Assembly: GCA_900546005.1 (NCBI GenBank)
Contig: URBJ01000084.1
Coordinates: 1-9,800, forward strand
Direction: 5' to 3'
DNA: 9,800 bases
Origin: an uncultured Alistipes sp.
GTDB taxonomy: Bacteria; Bacteroidota; Bacteroidia; Bacteroidales; Rikenellaceae
Part shown: one piece after another, positions 6,513-9,800 of the stretch
Layout: each line of letters begins with the position of its first letter
Position numbering within the stretch: the stretch's first letter is position 1
Made by a program: the position numbers and the translations under genes
Notes under the pieces: generated by a model
Database searches by the model: none
Seen by the model: only the letters and a program-made list of their open reading frames with translations
What the model was told of the DNA's origin: nothing

Positions 6513-7574
6513 ATGGAATTGAAAATCGCACTTTTGCCGGGTGACGGGATCGGTCCCGAAATCGTCGGCGAGGCAGTCAAGGTCTTGAACAGTGTGGCTG
6601 CAAAATTTGGACATACGTTTAACTATACGAAAGCTTTGGTCGGTGCTTGTGCGATCGATGCGACGGGCGATCCCTATCCTGCCGAGACGCATGCCGTGTG
6701 TCAGGCATCGGATGTGGTCCTGTTCGGTGCTATCGGCGATCCCAAATACGACAATAACCCTACCGCCAAGGTGCGTCCCGAGCAAGGTTTGCTTCGGATG
6801 CGTAAATCGTTGGGCCTTTTTGCAAACCTGCGTCCGCTGGCTGTGTTCGATTCATTGGCCGAACGCTCCCCGCTCAAGACCGAAATCGTCAAGGGAGCCG
6901 ATTTTCTCTGTGTGCGCGAATTGACCGGCGGTATGTACTTCGGTCGTCCGCAGGGACGTAGCGAGGATGGCAATACGGCCTACGATACATGCGTCTATAC
7001 GCGTGAAGAGGTAGAACGCATTCTGAAGTTGGCGTTCGAACTGGCCCAGAAACGTCGCAAACAGTTGACCGTTGTCGATAAGGCCAATGTCATCGCGACA
7101 TCTCGTCTGTGGCGTCAGATTGCCAAAGAGATGGCGCCGAACTATCCCGATGTAACCGTCGAGTTTATGTTTGTGGACAATGCTGCCATGCAGATTATTC
7201 AGCGTCCGACACACTTCGATGTGATCGTAACCGAAAACCTCTTCGGTGATATTCTGACCGATGAGTCGAGTGTTATCAGCGGTTCTTTGGGTATGTTGCC
7301 GTCGGCTTCGGTGGGTGCCAAAGTGGCGCTGTTCGAACCGATTCACGGAAGTTATCCGCAGGCTGCCGGTAAAAACATTGCAAACCCGATGGCCACAATT
7401 CTGTCGGCTGCAATGATGCTCGAGCATGTAGGTCTGGACAAAGAGGGTAGGGCGATCCGCGATGCGGTGAACAAGGCGATCGAAGCTGGTGTCGTAACCG
7501 AAGATTTGGCCGATGCCGGAGCGAAAGTTTACTCTACGACCGAAGTGGGTGACTATGTAGCTGCTGCGATTTAG
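6513..7574 (+). CDS. leuB: 3-isopropylmalate dehydrogenase
   Basis: NAD-dependent oxidative decarboxylase that turns 3-isopropylmalate into 2-oxoisocaproate, the third specific step of leucine synthesis, in the cytoplasm. The 353-aa length is standard. The N-terminus has [12 protein letters not shown] (residues 7-18). Substrate-binding arginines are R97 and R107 ([16 protein letters not shown]) and R135 (VRELTGG), catalytic Y142 and K190 (MYFG and VVDKANV), and the metal-binding aspartates D222, D246 and D250 ([15 protein letters not shown]). The NAD-binding loop [14 protein letters not shown] is complete. The start is ATG 6513. Most Bacteroidales keep leuB with leuA/leuC/leuD; here it trails the arginine genes after a 229-nt gap and is followed by a strong terminator. 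It may be a read-through member of the arginine transcript or have its own unseen promoter. Confidence 0.97.
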   Translation: MELKIALLPGDGIGPEIVGEAVKVLNSVAAKFGHTFNYTKALVGACAIDATGDPYPAETHAVCQASDVVLFGAIGDPKYDNNPTAKVRPEQGLLRMRKSLGLFANLRPLAVFDSLAERSPLKTEIVKGADFLCVRELTGGMYFGRPQGRSEDGNTAYDTCVYTREEVERILKLAFELAQKRRKQLTVVDKANVIATSRLWRQIAKEMAPNYPDVTVEFMFVDNAAMQIIQRPTHFDVIVTENLFGDILTDESSVISGSLGMLPSASVGAKVALFEPIHGSYPQAAGKNIANPMATILSAAMMLEHVGLDKEGRAIRDAVNKAIEAGVVTEDLADAGAKVYSTTEVGDYVAAAI

Positions 7575-7633
7575 TAGAAACTCTATTACTGAAGGGTCGA
7601 AGGACCGTTCGGAAGTTTATAATTATGCAAGTC

Positions 7634-7670
7634 GAGGGGACGTTGCTCACAGCAACGTCCCTTTCGTTTA
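7634..7670 (+). terminator. Rho-independent terminator after leuB
   Basis: GGGACGTTGCT (7637-7647) and AGCAACGTCCC (7651-7661) form a perfect 11-bp stem with a 3-nt loop, followed by TTTCGTTT. It lies about 60 bases after the leuB stop and closes the amino-acid biosynthesis cluster. Confidence 0.9.
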
Positions 7671-7741
7671 TCTATACACCATCCGAACAGCAATACGAGA
7701 AAGAAAAGTGCGCCGGTTCATCTTTTCTGTAAAATAATTTT

Positions 7742-7749
7742 TAACTTTG
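7742..7749 (+). promoter_or_regulatory. -7 box of the exported-protein gene
   Basis: TAACTTTG is a perfect TAnnTTTG match, in an A/T-rich stretch (7729-7748). At the expected -33 distance there is only a weak TTCA (7717-7720). It gives a leader of about 80 nt before the start at 7835. Confidence 0.6.
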
Positions 7750-7774
7750 TGCAAACGGTTGCATAGATCCGGAC

Positions 7775-7795
7775 GCGGGCTCATGCCGAGCGCGC
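7775..7795 (+). promoter_or_regulatory. Hairpin in the 5' leader of the exported-protein gene
   Basis: GCG-G-GCTC (7775-7782) pairs with GAGC-G-CGC (7788-7795) across a 5-nt loop: seven G-C-rich base pairs with one internal G-G mismatch. No T-tract follows, so it is not a terminator. It could stabilise the mRNA or be chance. Confidence 0.35.
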
Positions 7796-7834
7796 AAGAG
7801 CATGAAAAGATAACCTAACCTAAAACATACTTCG

Positions 7835-9571
7835 ATGAAAAAAATCATTTTACTCTCTGCTGTTTGTCTTTTTGCACAATTTATTGTCGGGGCGCCGATT
7901 CCGGGAAAGGGATATTGGAATCAGCGACTTCAGATCGGCTCGTTTCGGTTGCCGATGCCTCCAGCCGACTTTCAGCCCGAATACCTCGACCTGAACGGAG
8001 ATGGACATCCCGATGCGATCCGCAGCATAACGATCGATGCAATTCCCGTTTTGTGGCTTGACGACGATGGCGACATGCGGCAGGGCGATCTCGAGGGCGA
8101 TATGGATAACGATTGCCTGTTGCTCGATCGGGATAAGGATGGGGTCTATGATTTAGTCGTAAAATATGCCGATATGGACGGTGACGGACAGGCGGAGTTG
8201 CAGCTGATCGCCGATTATCCGAAAGAGGAGAAGCGAGGATGGCCTAATGGTCATTATATGATCCTGCTCGATACGGATCACGATCATGTGTTCAATTACA
8301 TCGACTGGAATACGATGCAGCTCAAATGTTGGGAGAAGTATGGCATGTCGGACTTTTACACCGATTACAGCGGCAATACGGCCTTTCTGAAGATCCATAC
8401 TTCGACCGACCAGATGGTCGATCTGCGGCTCAATTGGGAGAATCCATTCCTGTTCTATGATCCGGACCGAGACGGACTCTCTGAAATGGCGATTCGCGTG
8501 TTGGATGATCCGACGGCGGCACCGGAGGCTGCCAAACAGGGCTTTGAGGGTCGGCAGGTGAAGGGATCGGCCAATTGGGTTTCGATCGCCCTCGATCTGG
8601 ACAACGACAATGCGCACGGAAACGACTTCGACTTTGACTGTACGTTAGGATTTATGGGCAAAGGATTCGATTACACCGATCAGGTGCATCCGCTGCGGAA
8701 CATGCGGGGGCTGCCCGAGGCCGATCGGTTCTTTATCGATCCTCGTATCCGGCAATTGACGGAGCTGATCTATCCCGATCACCGCAGCGCCTGGCCGCTG
8801 ATCTTCGAAAGAGGTGAATGGAATCAGGTCTATTTTGTGTTTGACGAGGATGACGATTGTGCCCGTTGGGAGCGTGTTGAGTTCTACTATCCGATGGATC
8901 CGTTCAAGATGGGGAGCAATCGGGGCGGAATTGATAATCATTCCCAGTCCGATTGGGCCGGGGATCGCGGAGAGTGGGATCTCGATAATTCGGGAAGTGG
9001 ACAACTGTATGTGAGTCGGTTCGACGGTCGGATTCATCTGTACGGGGCCGAGTGGGGGTGCTGGCGCATCGATCAGACGGCTCAATACTATCAGGGATAC
9101 GATCGGTCGTGGCAGAACCGCGCGCCGAAGTCGTTTGCGACGGTTCGTTACGGCGATACCGACGATAACGGCTTTTTCGACTGCATTGAGTATGATCTGG
9201 ATGGGGATCACGTCTTCGAAACTCGCATCATGCTGTCCGAACTGGGTGTTGACGATCGCTGTGAGCTGATTGATGTGTCGCAATACAAATACGGCAATTT
9301 CGCTCGTTTGTTCCGTAAAGTGGCTGCCGGAATGTGGGAAAATGCGGAGGCCGCCTGCCGTGTAGCCGATCATTTCGGGTTGAATACGCTGTGGTATGCC
9401 AAGTGGATGGATCCCGAAACAGACCGGGAAAAGTACAATGATAGTTACTGGTTGCAGCTCTATATATACAAAGATTTGGAGGATATGTTCGTCCTTCGTC
9501 ACGATTCGGAGCAGCTGAAGGCCCTCCAACGAGCCTACTTTACGGGAGCATGGAATGAGCTGATTCGTTAG
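7835..9571 (+). CDS. Exported Asp-rich protein with calcium-loop-like repeats, function unknown
   Basis: A 578-aa protein with a probable type-I signal peptide (positive MKK, hydrophobic residues 4-18, likely cleavage after G19-A20). The Cys at 11 is not in a proper lipobox. The body is rich in Asp, Trp and Tyr and has repeated acidic loops like EF-hand/dockerin or thrombospondin type-3 calcium loops: residues 52-60 (DLNGDGHPD), 76-80, 98-106 (DRDKDGVYD), 113-121 (DMDGDGQAE), 146-154, 209-217 (DPDRDGLSE), 254-259, 337-341, 441-449 (DTDDNGFFD) and 454-462. The C-terminal roughly 100 residues lack loops and look helical. Similar long exported proteins occur in Bacteroidetes as conserved hypotheticals; I do not know a proven function. 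Calcium binding is inferred. It sits alone, with its own promoter, between two transcription units. No catalytic motif is recognised. Confidence 0.85.
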   Translation: MKKIILLSAVCLFAQFIVGAPIPGKGYWNQRLQIGSFRLPMPPADFQPEYLDLNGDGHPDAIRSITIDAIPVLWLDDDGDMRQGDLEGDMDNDCLLLDRDKDGVYDLVVKYADMDGDGQAELQLIADYPKEEKRGWPNGHYMILLDTDHDHVFNYIDWNTMQLKCWEKYGMSDFYTDYSGNTAFLKIHTSTDQMVDLRLNWENPFLFYDPDRDGLSEMAIRVLDDPTAAPEAAKQGFEGRQVKGSANWVSIALDLDNDNAHGNDFDFDCTLGFMGKGFDYTDQVHPLRNMRGLPEADRFFIDPRIRQLTELIYPDHRSAWPLIFERGEWNQVYFVFDEDDDCARWERVEFYYPMDPFKMGSNRGGIDNHSQSDWAGDRGEWDLDNSGSGQLYVSRFDGRIHLYGAEWGCWRIDQTAQYYQGYDRSWQNRAPKSFATVRYGDTDDNGFFDCIEYDLDGDHVFETRIMLSELGVDDRCELIDVSQYKYGNFARLFRKVAAGMWENAEAACRVADHFGLNTLWYAKWMDPETDREKYNDSYWLQLYIYKDLEDMFVLRHDSEQLKALQRAYFTGAWNELIR

Positions 9572-9683
9572 TTTGCGCCAGAAACCTCGGATTTTTGCAA
9601 GAAAAAATGTGCGATGTAAAACATTTGGACATAGAGTTTTATAAATTTTGAACAAAAAAAGTTACAAAAAAGTTGCGGAAAAA

Positions 9684-9716
9684 TTTGGAGAAAGCGTTTT
9701 AATGTCTCTATATTTG
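9684..9716 (+). promoter_or_regulatory. Strong Bacteroidetes promoter at the right edge
   Basis: TTTG (9684-9687), a 21-nt spacer and TATATTTG (9709-9716) match the phylum consensus at every fixed position. A-tracts upstream (9654-9683) resemble an UP element. The bases after the box (CACCCGC) are G/C-rich. No start codon leads to a gene within the remaining 84 bases, so this is the beginning of a long, purine-rich leader; its gene is outside the window. Confidence 0.8.
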
Positions 9717-9800
9717 CACCCGCTAAACGGAACGAAACCTTAGCAAACGAGTTCAGATCAAGTGTGGGGAAGTGAGAAGAGAGAGTGAAGAGGAAGGGAT

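Noticed and set aside
6219..6785. Minus-strand open frame covering the argB-leuB gap
   Set aside because: It overlaps conserved leuB and argB ends, and the gap part translates into low-complexity sequence from the purine-rich strand.
7625..7732. Plus-strand ORF of 35 codons after leuB
   Set aside because: It runs through the leuB terminator hairpin, has no promoter or initiation signal, and its composition looks like chance reading.
9600..9640. Terminator after the exported-protein gene
   Set aside because: AAATGT/ACATTT gives just 6 A/T-rich pairs with a 10-nt loop and no T-run; too weak to call.
8645..9655. Long minus-strand open frame opposite the exported protein
   Set aside because: It mirrors the Asp/Gly-rich coding frame, shows no domain or signal, and lacks a promoter.
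1..9800. CRISPR arrays, insertion sequences, tRNA genes or prophage genes
   Set aside because: No spaced direct repeats, transposase-like proteins, terminal inverted repeats or cloverleaf sequences were seen on either strand.

Overview
The window looks like a chromosomal segment of a Bacteroidetes bacterium, most likely order Bacteroidales (a Rikenellaceae-like member is a guess; the moderate GC content and protein style fit but do not prove it). Three kinds of evidence agree. Promoters match the phylum-specific consensus TTTG / TAnnTTTG instead of -35/-10 boxes. Start codons have A/T-rich upstream regions without Shine-Dalgarno sequences. The arginine genes occur in the order GNAT acyltransferase, argG, argC, argD, as in Bacteroides.

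Left edge (1-1034): an iron-type superoxide dismutase (sodB, minus strand, 3' end outside the window) diverges from a rubrerythrin gene (plus strand). Together they form an oxidative-stress pair around a 101-nt shared intergenic region. The rubrerythrin gene ends at a strong 14-bp terminator hairpin.

Centre (about 1195-7670): a one-directional amino-acid biosynthesis cluster of GNAT N-acylglutamate synthase, argG, argC, argD, argB and leuB, starting at a TACTTTTG promoter and closed by an 11-bp terminator hairpin. The GNAT enzyme, ArgB, ArgC and ArgD would carry glutamate through N-acylglutamate, its phosphate and its semialdehyde to N-acylornithine. ArgG acts later on citrulline. The acyl group may be succinyl, as shown in some Bacteroides, instead of acetyl; the sequence alone does not decide. 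Carbamoyltransferase, deacylase and argH are not here. LeuB, from leucine synthesis, is an unexpected partner and is separated from argB by a 229-nt purine-rich gap.

The most interesting signals are in the arginine cluster's non-coding parts. Just after the predicted promoter there is a 15-codon ORF with three Arg codons, overlapping a GC hairpin followed by TTTT, whose stop lies one base before the GNAT start: a candidate arginine leader peptide/attenuator. In front of argC a 14-bp tandem duplication has copied a TAA-N5-ATG stop/start unit, so a 28-codon ORF, a two-codon ORF and argC follow each other as possible termination-reinitiation steps.

Right part (7671-9800): an exported, Asp-rich protein with many DxDxDG calcium-loop-like repeats, expressed from its own TAACTTTG promoter. 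The window ends with a strong promoter (TTTG-N21-TATATTTG, preceded by A-tracts) with at least 84 nt of untranslated leader, possibly that of an rRNA/tRNA operon or another highly expressed unit beyond the edge.
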